The translations under genes were made by a program, and so were the position numbers. The notes under the pieces were generated by a model. That model did no database searches and was not told the DNA's origin. It saw nothing but the letters and a program-made list of their open reading frames with translations. Positions 43,690-56,385 of a stretch of 64,000 bases of DNA are shown piece by piece (the stretch's first letter is position 1; every line of letters starts with the position of its first letter). Origin of the DNA: Budorcas taxicolor (lineage: Eukaryota > Chordata > Mammalia > Artiodactyla > Bovidae); contig NC_068928.1 of assembly GCF_023091745.1 (NCBI RefSeq), positions 13,844,001-13,908,000 of the forward strand, written 5' to 3'.

Positions 43690-43790
43690 ACTTCATTGAG
43701 CACCTATTCTGTGCCAGGCACTGTGGCAGGAAGCCTGGAAGAAGTGGAATGGCATCTTCCCTTCTCTGAAAATGAACATATGATGCTCTG
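43690..43790 (-). mobile_element. L2 LINE 3' fragment
   Basis: 'cattgagcacctattctgtg' and 'ccaggcactgtggcagg'. Confidence 0.7.
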
Positions 43791-43988
43791 GTTTAACAGT
43801 GGCTGGCTGAAGGTGCCAGGCAGATAGCCACAGAGCTCCCACAGGAGCAATGAGAAGGCCAGAGAGTGGCCACGTATTTTCCACTCAATTCCTGGTTTCA
43901 ATTCAGTTAACTGTCCACATCCCCCTCACTGGCCCTAAGAACCACAGCAAGTGTGTCCAGCAGCAAATTCTGGTGTCTAGAGACATCC

Positions 43989-44237
43989 AGTACTTTGGCC
44001 ACCTCATGCGAAGAGTTGACTCATTGGAAAAAACTCTGATGCTGGGAGGGATTGGGGGCAGGAGGAGAAGGGGACGACAGAGGATGAGATGGCTGGATGG
44101 CATCACTGACTCGATGGACATGAGTCTGAGTGAACTCCGGGAGTTGGTGATGGACAGGGAGGCCTGGCGTGCTGCGATTCATGGGGTCGCAAAGAGTCGG
44201 ACACGTCTGCGCAACTGAACTGAATGGAACTGAACTG
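43989..44237 (+). mobile_element. BovB (RTE) LINE, 3' end
   Basis: 249 bp of the 3' end with a perfect duplication AGAGACATCC (43979-43988 and 44238-44247). The open frame still reads the BovB C-terminus (YFGHLMRRVDSLEKTL, GRRRRGRQRMRWLDG). Confidence 0.93.
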
Positions 44238-44599
44238 AGAGACATCCCTGAGGCCTTGGTGAGGAGGTGTCTACTCTCGCCTGTTTCCGGTCCTCAGCAT
44301 CATGGGAGATGATGCTGTTTCTGAATTGCCAACAGCATGTGGGACAGAGACAAGTCACTTGATTTCTATGCAGCATGGCTGCAAGCCTATGGTTTCAGAA
44401 GCCAGCCTCTCTCCATGCCCTGCATTCCTGCACACACACCCATCTCCAGGGCACTCTTCACATTGCTGCACGTCGGGATTTCTTTCTAGAACGAAACGGC
44501 ACCGTCGCACTGCGCTGTTTGGACACTTAACACTGCTCTTCACTCCGTCCTGGAAAAGCCCCTATGCCTGAGATGGTCAGAATTGGGCCATTATGACTC

Positions 44600-44985
44600 T
44601 ACTCTGCCTTTCTTGTATCATCTGTCACCACATCCCAGACAGTCATGTCAGAACCCTGCCATCTCCTGCCTCCGTGCCTTTGCTTATGCTGTCCCCTGTG
44701 TCTGGAATGCTCTTCCCTTCTTCTCCATGCCCCATCCTTTAAGCAGGCTAAATGTCACCTCTTCTGTGAAGCTCTCCTTGATTCATCCTGGTAGTTGTCT
44801 GTTCTATCCTTTGTATTCTACATGCAGTAGTGACTCTGACAGCAGAGGCTGGTCACCTGCACAGAAATGCTTGGATGATATGTTTCCTTCTCTCTCTCCT
44901 AAAGGAAGAGATGACTTTTTACTCATTCGTGCATCCTCAGAACCTAGCAGAGCAGCTGATGTGTGAATATTCCCTGAATGAGAGA
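44600..44985 (+). mobile_element. L2 LINE 3' part
   Basis: 'cctttgcttatgctgtccc', 'tggaatgctcttccc', 'aaatgtcacctcttctgtg' and 'atattccctgaatgagag' follow the L2 consensus. Confidence 0.82.
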
Positions 44986-45100
44986 ATAAGCCCTCAGGCG
45001 CTTTGAGCATCCCAGCCCCAGAACATGGGAGCATCCCTTCTGGCAGAAGGACAAAATACAGTCAGTGCTGTGCTAATATTGGTACTAAAAGTGTGGATTG

Positions 45101-45225
45101 GGGGAATTCCCTGGCAGTCCAGTGGTTAGGATGCTGTGATTTCACTATCCAGGGCGTGGGTTCAATCCTTGATTGGGGAAGTAAGATCTCGCAAGCTTTG
45201 TGTCAAGGCCAAATTAAACAAAAGT
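45101..45225 (+). mobile_element. CHR-2-type SINE
   Basis: Head 'gaattccctggcagtccag' to 'gtcaaggccaaattaaac'. Confidence 0.85.
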
Positions 45226-45239
45226 ATGGATTGACTCTG

Positions 45240-45450
45240 GGCTTCCCTGGTGGCTCAGATGGTAAAGAATCTGCCTACAATGTAGGAGACCCAGGTTCAA
45301 TCCCTGGGTTGGGAAGATCCCCTGGAGAAGGGAATGGCAACCCACTCCAATATTCTTGCCTGGAGAATCCCATGGACAGAGGAGCCTGGTGGCAGGCTAC
45401 AGTCCAGGGGGTGGCACAGAGTCGGACACGACTGAGCAACTAACACACAC
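45240..45450 (+). mobile_element. Bov-tA SINE
   Basis: Near-consensus copy, head 'gggcttccctggtggctcag' to 'actgagcaactaacacac'. Confidence 0.93.
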
Positions 45451-45565
45451 ACGAGGATGGGCTTCAATTCTATTGATATATTAAGGAATAACTTGAGTGT
45501 AACATCAATTTCAGAAATCTGCATCCAGCTGAATGGAGCCACAATAGAAAAACCCTACAGTCTTT

Positions 45566-45765
45566 TTAAAAGCTTTTTTTTTTTAAAATGGAAGTATCAT
45601 TGTTTTACAGCATTCTGTTAATTTCTGCTGTACAGTAAAGTGACTTAATTATATACATTCTTTTCTATATTATTTTCCATTCTGTGTTATCCTAGGATAT
45701 TGAGTAGAGTTCCCTGAGCTAAACAGTAGGAGCTTGTTTATCCATTCACATAGGAATACACTAAA
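45566..45765 (-). mobile_element. L1 3' end
   Basis: Antisense L1 tail: 'ttctgctgtacagtaaag', 'tgagtagagttccctgagc' and 'acagtaggagcttgtttatc'. Confidence 0.85.
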
Positions 45766-45766
45766 T

Positions 45767-45792
45767 GCACACGCGCGCGCGCACACACACAC
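45767..45792. repeat. Alternating purine-pyrimidine tract
   Basis: 26 bp of strictly alternating GC and AC steps with a central CG run, at the end of an antisense L1 tail. Confidence 0.9.
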
Positions 45793-46391
45793 TCTCACAC
45801 CCTTCAAACACGTCAGTTCACTGCACGTGCCATAGCCACATCCATCCACATCATTTAAAGTTACAACTCTCCTGCTGATTTCAGATAAGTCTCTGCCCAC
45901 CACCTCAATAATTCACCAGCTTCACCGCTTCCGACACCCACTTCAATAGGCAAGCTTCAGAACTTTCTCAAGGGAAAGTGCCATATTTATTGTTGTACAG
46001 CGTTTATGTATTTCCTAAGCATTTAACAGGTGTAAAACTGCTAATGATTTTTTATTAGACTCTTATCCTTTTTAAAAGGTGTCACTGACGAAGTTTTTGA
46101 GTATTGTGCCCTTAACCCTATTTTTTCCCATAAGCACTGCAAATTTTATTGTGTGACCTTGCAAAGCACGGTGGTTTTTATGATGGGTATGTCGGGTTCT
46201 AGAGAACTGAATGTGCCCCTGTCTTCAAAGATGGATGCAACTGCCTGTCAGGAGGACCCTGGGGAGGAGCTGCCTAGGCGTAATTAACCACAGGAACTTT
46301 CCATACCAGTGCCTCAGGAGCTTAGAACTACCCCCAGAGAGCCCTCCGTGTCTAATCTCGCTCTCAAGACGAGTTTCAAAAAACAGTTTAG

Positions 46392-46602
46392 GAGTTTGGG
46401 ATTAACATACGCACACTACTAAATACAAATGAGATAAGCAACAAGGACCTACTGAATAGCGCAGGGGACTATACCCAATATTTTGTAATAACCTATAGGG
46501 GAGAAAACTGAAAAAGAATATATGTATGTATTACTGAATCACTTTGCTGTGCACCCGAAACTAACCCAAAATTGTAAATAAACTATACTTTTTTTTTTTT
46601 TT
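46392..46602 (+). mobile_element. L1 3' end
   Basis: 'acaaggacctactgaatagc', 'aatattttgtaataacc' and 'gctgtgcacccgaaactaac', then a T run. Confidence 0.85.
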
Positions 46603-46899
46603 GTCTGTCCCATGTACCCTTTATTTACGAAGTCCTTCCACAATTCCTTTTCCACCCCATCAACTCTAGGAGGAAGAAAGTAGATAGGAGTTGTCTAGAC
46701 TGGACGCATAAAGCCGAGTCTGGTGGCTCCAGAGAGCCAGGGCACCATGCTGCTCAGGATGAGCTAGGGCAAAGTGCCGTCTTTCTTTCTACTCTCGACC
46801 CCCCATCTTCTGTCTCACGTAGTCCGCTCAACAGCAGGGTCTAACCTGACCATCTCCTCCCATTTGTCAAAACTTTGTTCTTTATACGTCAGTTTTTCT

Positions 46900-47130
46900 G
46901 TGCGTGTGTGCGGTCACTCAGTCTTGTTCAACTATTTGTGACCCCAGGGACCGTAGCCCGCCAGGCTCCTCTGTCCGTGGGGTTTTCCAGGCAAGAATAC
47001 TGGAATGGGTTGCCATTTCCTCCTCCAGGGGATCTTCCTGACCTGGGGATCAAATTTGTGTATCCTGCAGCTTCAGCACTGGCATGCAGATTTTTTTTTT
47101 TTTTTACCACTGAGCCACCTGGGAAGCTCA
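46900..47130 (-). mobile_element. Bov-tA SINE with internal T-run
   Basis: Antisense copy; a T run (about 47092-47106) interrupts the tRNA head before 'accactgagccacctggg'. Confidence 0.9.
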
Positions 47131-48049
47131 CTTCAATTTTTTTAAATGGTGGGAAAAAAAAAACCAGTTGAGACCCCGATTCCACAATTCTAGAAATCAA
47201 CTGGGCACCAGTGTCCAGCCACTTTAAACTCATACTCTGCCTCTCTGCTTTGACTTTCTGATGACTCCTGGCCTGTCAATTTCTGGGCCTCAACCTTTTT
47301 GTCCATAACCTAGGCATACAGATCTCCCTTCCTCAGAAGCCAGAATGATAAATGAATAAAATGAAGTTAGAAAAAAATAGATAAAGTTAGCAAAGCTCTG
47401 GGTTTTCCTGGAAAAGAAAATGCTGGGCAAACAAAAGAGCAGGGTCAGTTTAGAAAGTATGACCAGAATTGCTCTTTTATAGAAAGAAGCCAAAAGGTGG
47501 GGTCTCCTGGGCAGTGAGAGGCTCAGCTTGACCCCATGTGGCCTTTGACCCCAAAGCCTGGGGGTCCTTCTCACTGGGGTCTGTGAGCTGCACCCAGAAT
47601 CTGGTGGGATGCCTTTCACCCTTGACATTTCCAAGCCAATCACCCATCCCTGATAATGCAGGAATGTTCCTCTGGCTGGTGGACCTCTGCCAGCTCAAGG
47701 GCTCGTCCCAGCCACCAACAGAGTAAACATTACTCAACCGACCAGGGCCCTGTCACACACATTCTTCCCCTGTGTTCCTAACCTCACGCAGAGCGCAGCC
47801 CGGCCCTGTCGGGTCTGGATATGGGAATTGAAAAATCAGGCTGGAGCAAGGGTGCAGAGGAGAAAGCGCTTCCAAAAAGGAAACAACCACATCCATCAAT
47901 TATAAGCAGACAGAGCTGTCTTCCTTGTGAGTTCAAAACACACTGGCTTGGCGGGGGTGGTGGCTGCGACAGAAAGGAATTAAGCCAGTCTTGATGGGTC
48001 CAGTCCTGCATCCTTCTAAATCCTCTCCTCCTTTTCCTAAAGAGGAGTC

Positions 48050-48203
48050 ACTTTTTAATTTTTAGTTGCCGCCTGCGGGATCTTGATTTGAGGCAAGTGA
48101 ACTCAGTAGTGGCATGTGGGATCTGGTCCCCTGACCAGGGATCAAACCCCGGTCCCCTGCATTGGGACCTCAGCCTTAGCCCCTGGACCACCAGGGAAGT
48201 CCC
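48050..48203 (-). mobile_element. CHR-2-type SINE
   Basis: Antisense copy ending 'ggaccaccagggaagtccc'. Confidence 0.9.
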
Positions 48204-48984
48204 GAGGAGTTCCCTTTCTTGAGGAGAGAGGCAGAGACCCAAATTATTCAGACTGGTGAACTTCTAAGACACTCATTTGGGGATGAAAGAATGTGAACAA
48301 TTCACCCGGCTTGAAATTGAGAACTCAATAAATGAAAACTTTCCAAGAGGCTGGCATTGCTGCCTCAGTTTCCTCACTGTCCACACAGGACCATCGCCAG
48401 TTATTAACATTTTCTTCTCTCCGAGGATATAGATGGATGTTTGCCAAAGGCTGAGGAGATTAAAAATCTGAAAGCCTGAGAGTAAAAATCTGAGGCAAGA
48501 TGAAAGCAATTTAAACACGGGGCTGGCTTCAATTCCAGATCTTTTTCTCCCCGAGGTGGCTTAGTTAGGAGTCCAATTCAAAAGAGGAGAAACACAGACA
48601 GACCTGCGGGGACGGTAAACATTCTTGAACTCAAGGAGTAAAAGTTGAGTGATACTTCAGGGAAGCCCACAAACTGGTTTTCTTATAAAAATCAAAGCAA
48701 ATGTAACCAAGGAAAGAAAAAGGCTTCTATCAAAAGCATCTTGGCTGAGGAAAGAAGCAAATGTGCATGCACCTGAGAAATGGCCCAGGTGGGGAGGTGG
48801 ACAGGGCGCCAGGAACTCCGCCTGTCCTCCGCACAAAGCCCAGCTCGGCCAGCACGCCTGCTCCTTAGCAGAGAGAGGGTTTCTGCTGGCAAACGCCAGA
48901 GGGTTTGCAGGGAACACGCCAGCCTAGAGATGCAATTACAGGTGGAAGCCTGGGCTAACCCTCGAGAAGCTGAGAGGTCCTCAC

Positions 48985-49130
48985 ACCTGTAAGTGTTTCA
49001 CACGGTCTGCTTCTCATTGCGTTCCAGATGCCCATTGGACAGAGTGGAAAGCCAAGGTTCAGAGAGGAAGAAGTCATTTTTACCATCTCTTACCTAGGGT
49101 CTCCCAGCAAAGAAGAGCTATTCTAAAGCC
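48985..49130 (-). mobile_element. MIR SINE fragment
   Basis: 'gtaagtgtttcacacggtc' and 'aagccaaggttcagagagg' in antisense order. Confidence 0.65.
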
Positions 49131-49199
49131 GACCTCTCTCCTTCTTTCCTGAAAGCCTCACATGGACCCCAGAGACACATTGACCCCAGACTGAACCTC

Positions 49200-49420
49200 A
49201 GGGCTTCCCAGGTGGCGCTAGCGGTAAAGACCCTGCTTATAAAGACATAAGAGACTTGGGTTCGATCCCTGGGGCAGGATGATCCCCTGGAGGAGGGCAT
49301 GGCGACCCACTCCAGTATTCTTGCCTGGAGAATCCCATGGACAGAGAAGCCTGGCAGACTACCGTCCACGGGGTTGCAAAGAGTCGGACACGACTGAAGC
49401 GACTTAGCATGCACACACAT
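49200..49420 (+). mobile_element. Bov-tA SINE
   Basis: Head 'gggcttcccaggtggcgcta'. The flanks ACTGAACCTC and ACTGAGCCTC look like a target duplication with one change. Confidence 0.92.
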
Positions 49421-49444
49421 ACTGAGCCTCCCATGATGATGCAC

Positions 49445-49612
49445 AAATAGTCTGAAATGACTGTTTCTTTTCTTGTTCCTTGGCTGCATCTCTCACTGGA
49501 ACAGAAGTCCAATGAGGGCAGGACCTTGATGGCTTCTCCACAGTCTCCTTCCTCAGAACCTTGCACAGACTATGCTCTGCCCTCGATAAGAGGACATGAT
49601 GAATGAATGCAT
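49445..49612 (+). mobile_element. L2 LINE 3' fragment
   Basis: 'aatgagggcaggaccttg' and 'aggacatgatgaatgaatg'. Confidence 0.72.
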
Positions 49613-49827
49613 GACCTGCCCTTCAACCCTGACCAAGCAATGGAGAAGTGACAACGGTATCACTGATCCTCTGAATCTCTTGAGTTTTCTGAATCTTGAG
49701 TTTTCTGAGGTTGATGAGACACATGTATTTTTAAGGAGGAAGAAGGGGGAGTGAGAGAGATGGAGAGAGAGAGATTAAAATACAATCAAAATGAAGAGAG
49801 AGCATTGATGTGTTTCAGCAACTTCAC

Positions 49828-50099
49828 CGGAGAAGGCAATGACACCCCACTCCAGTACTCTTGCCTGGAAAATCCCATGGATGGAGGGGCCTGGTGGGCT
49901 GCAGTCCACTGCGTGGCTAGGAGTCGGACACAACTGAGCAACTTCACTTTCACTTTTCACTTGCATGCATTGGAGAAGGAAATGGCAACCCACTCCAGTG
50001 TTCTTGCCTGGAGAATCCCAGGGACAGGGGAGCCTAGTGGGCTGCTGTCTATGGGGTCGCACAGAGTCGGACACGACTGAAGCGACTTAGCAGCAGCAG
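49828..50099 (+). mobile_element. BovA2 dimeric SINE
   Basis: A complete dimer with a perfect 12-bp duplication CAGCAACTTCAC (49816-49827 and 50100-50111). Confidence 0.93.
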
Positions 50100-50261
50100 C
50101 AGCAACTTCACGTTGGAAGGTGCGAAATGGGGGTGCTGAGGAGTAAGTATGACACAGAAGCTGCTTCTTTTCCCACTGGAGACCCCAGACAGTGCTTTAT
50201 CCAGAGTGGAAAGAGCCAGTGGGATGCCTGTGGGGAGCCTACCGATTCCCCACTTCCTTTT

Positions 50262-50520
50262 TTTAAAAAAAACTTTTTATTTTATATTGGAGTATGGCCG
50301 ATTAACAAGGTTGTGACAGTCTTGGGTGGACAGTGAAGGGAATCAGTCATACATATACTTGTATCCATCTCCTCTAGACTCCCGATCCCATCCAGGCTGC
50401 CACATAACATTAAGCAGTACTCCTGGTGCTAGACAGTAGGTCCTCGCTGGTTATCTATTTCAGATATAGCAGTGTGTCCATGTTCCGACCTCCCTAACTA
50501 TCCCTCCCTCCCCCATCCTT
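50262..50520 (-). mobile_element. L1 3' end
   Basis: Antisense L1 tail: 'ttatattggagtatggccg', 'cagtactcctggtgctag' and 'acagtaggtcctcgctgg'. Confidence 0.85.
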
Positions 50521-51604
50521 CCCATCCTTCCCTACCTCTTGAGGCCTAAGCATATACAAGGGGCCTTTAACAGCGTGGGAATAGGCACCTCTGTTAACAT
50601 GGGCTGACCATTTCTAAAGGGTTTAGGCTGCTGGCAGGAACCCCAAATTTAGTCTTGCCATGTTAGAATGCAGTTTTAGGCCCTTGGGTTAATGTGGGGG
50701 TCAGGAGGATCAATTACTGGGGATTTACCACGGCAACCTGGGTAACTCAAACGACTTTTTCTCCAGAGGAGTCTAAGGAAAAACTAAGAAGGGTTAACGA
50801 TGGACATCGTTAGGCCTAAAGGCTGTGGGGGCAGACAGAGGCCTGCTGCAGTCTGGCTCCTGGGGTTTCCTTTCTGAGAGGCTGCCTTTGCTGGCAGGGT
50901 AATGGGGCTGCAACAAAGGCCCCCTCAGCTGGGCTGACGGGGAGAATCATGACGCTCCTGGTGAAGTGGGAATGGGGAGGGCCATAAAGTCATCAGCAGG
51001 CTGAGCCACTGGGTGTCCACATAAAAGTGAGGGCCCATAAACAGAATCTGTATTGTGACTGAAGGGCTAATAAAGCTGCCTTAGAAGAGAGAGGTTTTCC
51101 ACTGCGACCTATTCATACGCAGGACCCTACTGGGAGGTGATACCCGAGAAGAAGATCCTTGGAGGCCTGGCAAGTGTCAGAATTGCCTCATTATGGGACG
51201 CTTGCCCGGCCAGACCCCAGCCTCTTTCTCGCTGCCGTGGAGGGCAGCTCCAGCATCACTGTCATCATCATCACCATCATCAGCGACAGACAGCCCCGGA
51301 TCACCCGGCAGGCTCGCGGAGGCTGGACCAGGGAGCAGCAGGTGTTGGGCACTGAGGCCACAGAACGTGGACGATCACTGGCTCCCACTGACCGGGAGCA
51401 CCAGCAATGTGCTTAGGGAGCACCCCGAGACCTGATAGCTACCTGGTTTCCTTACTGTCTCTCCAGATGACTGGTAGGCAGTAAGTCCCATCCCTTTTCT
51501 AGACCTCAGTAGCTCAACAGAAACTCAGAAAGAGTGATTCTTGCTCTTTTCTTGCCCCAAGGGATGCTGGTAAGAGATGATAAAGGAAAGTAATCTAGGG
51601 TGAA

Positions 51605-52165
51605 GTACGTCGGACAGAGAAAGACACATATCCTATGATATCACTTATATGTAGAATCTTTAAAAAAAAAAAAAAAAGAGTACAAATGAACTTACCTACA
51701 AACCAGAAACAGAGTTACAGATGTAGACAACAAACTTATAGTCACCAGGGGTGGGAGGGAGGGATAAACCAGGAGATTGGGACTGACAAATACACCCGAC
51801 TATATATAGAACAGATAACCAATAAAGACCTACCGTGTAGCACAGGGAACTCCGCTCAGTACTCTGTAATGGCCTAAGTGGGAAAAGAATCTACAAAAAT
51901 GAATAGATGTGTATCCGCCTGCAAGGCAGGAGACCTGAGTTTGATCCCTGGGTCGGGAAGATCCCCTGGAGAAGGGAAAGGCTACCCACTCCAGTACTCT
52001 GGCCTGGAGAATTCCATGGACTCTATAGTCCATGGGGTCGCAAAGAGTTGGACACGACTGAGCGACTTTCACTTTCACTCTTTCATGTATATATAACTGA
52101 TTCACTTTGCTGTACGCCTGAAACTAACACATTATAAATCAACTATACTCCAATACAAATTTTTT
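51605..52165 (+). mobile_element. L1 3' end, split by Bov-tA
   Basis: 'tatgatatcacttatatg', 'ccgtgtagcacagggaact' and, after the SINE, 'ctttgctgtacgcctgaaac'. An A run at 51661-51677 lies inside. Confidence 0.87.
51911..52084 (+). mobile_element. Bov-tA SINE, 5'-truncated
   Basis: It starts in the tRNA head ('ccgcctgcaaggcaggag') and ends 'cactttcactctttc'. It is inserted in the L1 tail. Confidence 0.9.
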
Positions 52166-52524
52166 GAAAAAGGAAGTCATCTAGTAGAACTAAACTGAAC
52201 TAGTAATCCAAGCTAGTACACCAAACCAGGAGAAGCTAAATTAGTAGAACTTAAGGGAGAAAGAATAATAACTCGTTCTTTGAAAACTTCCTGGTAGTGT
52301 TTACCAGTGAGTGATTTTTTTTGGTGAACTGTATACTTTAGTTAAGCAGTATTCATGGAGGTGGAGCTGAATGACATCGTTTCTAGAAAAGGGAGAATAT
52401 GCTTTATATAATGATATGTACATACATTATGAATAGAATGAAAGTAATTTCACGTTCAGCTTGAAAGTGAATAAGAGACTTATAAAGCAGGGCATTTATG
52501 TATGAGGCTTTTGGGTAGGAAGCT

Positions 52525-52640
52525 CTCTGGAAGAGACACTGTCAGTCCACAAACACATGGAAGGTATACTATGTGACAGGCACGAGGCTGTGGGCTGGAA
52601 ACTCAGTGGTGAAAAAACGCCAACTGGGGCTTAGATGTCA
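52525..52640 (-). mobile_element. L2 LINE 3' fragment
   Basis: 'atactatgtgacaggcacg' and 'actcagtggtgaaaaaacg' resemble the antisense L2 tail. Confidence 0.6.
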
Positions 52641-53699
52641 GCACAGCCCACGTTTCTCTCACTTGGCATGCATGTTAAGCTCAGCATCTGTCTCTCTCCC
52701 TCCTGGGTGAGCTGGAGTTTTAGCGGGTTTGGGGACGACCTTGTTCATGGTGAGAGTAAGACTTATTCAGCTTGTTTCTCTGTCTTTGACAGGTAGGAAT
52801 GCAAACCCTACTCTCCACCTGGAAATAGGAGTCTCAAAAAAGAAGGAGGAAAAGGCTCATTTCTGTTTCCATCCCTAAGACATCCCGAGATAAATTAAGC
52901 TCCTATTTTGTATCCACCATGTGAACTGATGTTTCACAAATGGGAGATGCTGTCCAGAGGTTTTCCATCCTTGCTAAGCAAGGACTCACTGGGCCTCACG
53001 GCCAGCCCGATCCAACAGGTGCCAACTGCGAAGATGCCCCCGGTAGCGGGCAGGGCCAGAAGGCCTGGGCAGGCACGCTGCCACTCAAAGGCCCTGAAAG
53101 TGTTAATTCTCAGCAGTTATAGGTGTCTCGTTTATACCCATTATAAATCTGTTTATTGTGACTGGCCCCACCCAATCTGCTGGAGCTGTAAAGCTCTAAT
53201 GGTCCCTAATAAAGGTGGAAAGCACACAGTTCCTGAAATGGGGAAGGAGAAAGGGAGCGAGGGTGACCAGGAGGGAGAGAGGCAGATATGAGCTTAACAA
53301 TAAAATATCACAATGGCCAAACTCCCTCTGCAGCTTCAAACAGCAGAGCCCCGGAGCCCCAGTCTCCAAATAATAACCTGTCAGAGCTGAAAGGTCTCCT
53401 CGACCAGAATCTCTGAGATGTTAAGCGATTGGCCCAAGGTCACCCCTGCTCCTCAGTGCCTCGGGGCTCCTGGATCCTAGTCTAGGGCCCTCAGACCAGC
53501 TCTCTCACCTCTTCTACTTCAACAGGAGACCTTCAGGACTGCCTCCACCCCCTTTAGACTCCAGCCTTGTCCCATCTAGCCTGTGATGTCCAGCCCTGAC
53601 TATCCATCCACATCTCTTAGGGAGTTGTTGAAACCTCCCCTGCCTGTCTGCTTACTCCGTATTCTGACTCTAAAAGGAGTTGATGGGGGTCAGCGCGTG

Positions 53700-53911
53700 T
53701 TTTCAGTTGTTTAGTTGTGTCCGACTCTTTGCGACCCCATGGCCTGCAGCCCACCAGACTCCTCTGTTCATGGGGTTTTCCAGGCAAGAAAGCTGGAGTG
53801 GGATGAAATGGCTTTCCTCCTCCAGGGCTCACCCAGGGATCGAACCCATGTCTCCTGCATCTCCTGCATTGGCAGGCAGATTCTTTACCATTGAGCCATC
53901 TGGGAAGCCCC
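53700..53911 (-). mobile_element. Bov-tA SINE
   Basis: Antisense copy. 'catctcctg' is duplicated within its tRNA head. Confidence 0.9.
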
Positions 53912-54164
53912 ACAGACATAGGTACTTTTATAATAATAAGCTCCCCAGACTTTGATGTGGCCTGGGAAGCAGATCTGAGAACCACAGATCTTGTCAATAC
54001 TTGAGTTTCATTCTTCCTGATGTCTCAAATGACTAGCAGGGTTCATGAAAAGGGAAACTCTTCCAGGGTGAAACTGCAAACCACAGCCTTGTCCAGAACT
54101 CAGGGAAAACCAAAGCTCTTCCTCTGTCTTGACGCCCTGAGGGTACCTGAGTCAACCCAATAAC

Positions 54165-54360
54165 TCTTTCCGGGTCAAGCACCGTGTGGGGGTGCTGGAT
54201 GCATTTTATCATGTTTAAGCCTCACATGATAGCCTGAAGGAGATATATATTATGACCCCCGTTTAACAAATGAAGAAACCAAGGCTCAGAGAGGCTAAGT
54301 CACACATTCGAGGTCAGATGGCTAGAGAGTGACTGAGTCACAATTCAAGCCCAAGCTTGT
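54165..54360 (-). mobile_element. MIR SINE
   Basis: 'tttaacaaatgaagaaacc', 'aaggctcagagaggctaag' and 'cacaattcaagcccaag'. Confidence 0.8.
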
Positions 54361-55111
54361 TTGGGGTACTACACCTTGCTACCCAGACACACCCCTCTGA
54401 GCACGGTCCTGACAAGGGCCTGCCTGTGACCAGCTCGCCTGGGGGATGTGGGCTTCCCTTAGAAAAGTCATTAAACACTACAGAGCGTCTGCGTGCACAG
54501 TGTGTCTCCAGTTTGGCAGGGACACGAAGTGTACCCGTCCTGAGAAATCTCTCGACTACCCGAGAGCACTGCAGAGACTGAGCCTTGCTGGTCAAGCTCC
54601 TCCATGGCTGAACTCACACAGGTGTGGTTTGGACAGGGCTGCTGAAGCCAGACCGGAGGGTGCTAGGGAGGCGTCTTAAAGCAGATGGCTCAGGTAGAGG
54701 AACGTCGCTTCTAGAAATGCAGCCCTCAGGAGTATCTGAGGTTTCCGGCGTTCACTGCGGGAACTGCGTCCACCCAACCCCTTCTTATTGCTCTTTGGCC
54801 TGAAGTTTGGGGAGCTTCCTTCCTAAGAACAAAGGTCATGAAGCTTCTCAGATTTGGCCTCCACCAGGAAAGCACCACACCCCTTCTAAATGGCAGGTTT
54901 CCAGGGCTAATAACCAACAAGCAAGGGTACTCACATCTTCCATTAAAGGAAAGGAATACCTTATTAGGTGGAGGAAATTCAGGGTCATCTTATGTACCTG
55001 ACCTTTTGCCACATGGTCGTGACCCCCCTGTACCCCATGGCCATCCATGGTTCTTCCCAGCTTTCTCTCACTGTTTAGGATCAGTCCACTGAAACCTATG
55101 GCAATGGATGT

Positions 55112-55323
55112 GTTCTCAGTCACTCAGTCATGTACATCCAACTCTTTGTGACGCCATGGACTGTAACCCACCAGGCTCCTCTGTCCATGGGATTTTCCAG
55201 GCAAGAATACTGGAGTGGGTTGTCTGTCATTTCCTCCTCCAGGGAATCTTCCTGACCCAGGGATCGAACCCTGTCTCCTGCACGGCAGGTAGATGCTTTA
55301 CTGCTGAGTCATTGGAGAAGCCC
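55112..55323 (-). mobile_element. Bov-tA SINE
   Basis: Antisense copy ending 'tgagtcattggagaagccc'. Confidence 0.9.
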
Positions 55324-55544
55324 ATGGTGCTGCAAACGCCCTATGGCTATCACAGAGCAGTCCTTCCTGGAAGTAGGAAAGCCTTCCTCAGACCCAATTA
55401 CTCCAAGAAGTCAGCCTGAGTCTGCCGCAAACACCAAGATGATTATCTAGTAAAACTACGCAAATTGTCTCAAAATCAAGATCAAAAGATAAGAGGAACA
55501 GAAGGAAAGAGGAATAACCCAAACCACTAAGCTCTGCAAGGACT

Positions 55545-56360
55545 GCTAATAGGTACCATTTATGAGAGCCTGCTACATCCTGGGTGCTTTACATATATTA
55601 TCTCATTTAATCCTTTGGCATCTGCATGAGTTCAGTTCAGTTCAGTTCAGTCACTCAGTCGTGTCTGATTCTTTGCAACCTGATGAACTGCAGCACGCCA
55701 GGCCTCCCTGTCCATCACCAGCTCCCAGAGTTCACTCAAACTCACGTCCACCGAGTCGGTGATGTCATCCAGCCATCTCCTCCTCTGTCGTCCCCTTCTC
55801 CTCCTGCCCTCAATCCCTCCCAGCATCAGAGTCTTTTCCAATGAGTCAACTCTTCGCATGAGGTGGCCAAAGTACTGGAGTTTCAGCTTTAGCATCATTC
55901 CTTCCAAAGAACACCTAGACTGATCTCCTTTAGGATGGACTTGTTGGATCTCCTTGCAGTCCAAGGGACTCCCAAGAGTCTTCAACACCACACTTCAAGA
56001 GCATCAATTCTTCGGTGCTCAGCGTTCTTCACAGTCCAACTCTCACATTCATACATGACCACTGGAAAAACCATAGCCTTGACTAGACGGACCTTTGTTG
56101 GCAAAGTAATGTCTCTACTTTTGAATATGCTCTCTAGGTTGGTCATAACTTTCCTTCCAAAGAGTAAGTGTCTTTTAACTTCATGGCTGCAGTCACCATC
56201 TGTGTGAGTGGATGCCCCCATTTTACACATTGAGAAACTGAGACTTAGAGATCCCAGATACTTGTCCAGGGTCACACAGCTGATGCGTGGCCAAGTTGAG
56301 GTTGCAATCCGGGTTGGCCTCCATAGCTCATGAGTCTGTTGCTATGCCCACTAAATTTAT
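55545..56360 (-). mobile_element. MIR SINE split by BovB
   Basis: 'gtgctttacatatattatc' before and 'cccattttacacattgag' plus 'gtcacacagctgatgcgtgg' after the BovB form one antisense MIR. Confidence 0.82.
55631..56196 (-). mobile_element. BovB (RTE) LINE, 5'-truncated
   Basis: The (GTTCA)n 3' tail starts at 55631. Flanks CATCTGCATGAG (55619-55630) and CATCTGTGTGAG (56197-56208) are a 12-bp duplication with two changes. Reading frames are broken at least once (near 55990). Confidence 0.92.
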
Positions 56361-56385
56361 AGCAGCATCTCCTGAGAGTATCTTT

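Noticed and set aside
51244..51290. His-rich open frames from a 'catcatcaccatcatc' tract
   Set aside because: A simple-sequence trinucleotide run in an intron; frames on both strands are equally open and show no domain.
53350..53480. MIR-like phrase 'ttggcccaaggtcacc'
   Set aside because: Too short and diverged to assign to a family with confidence.
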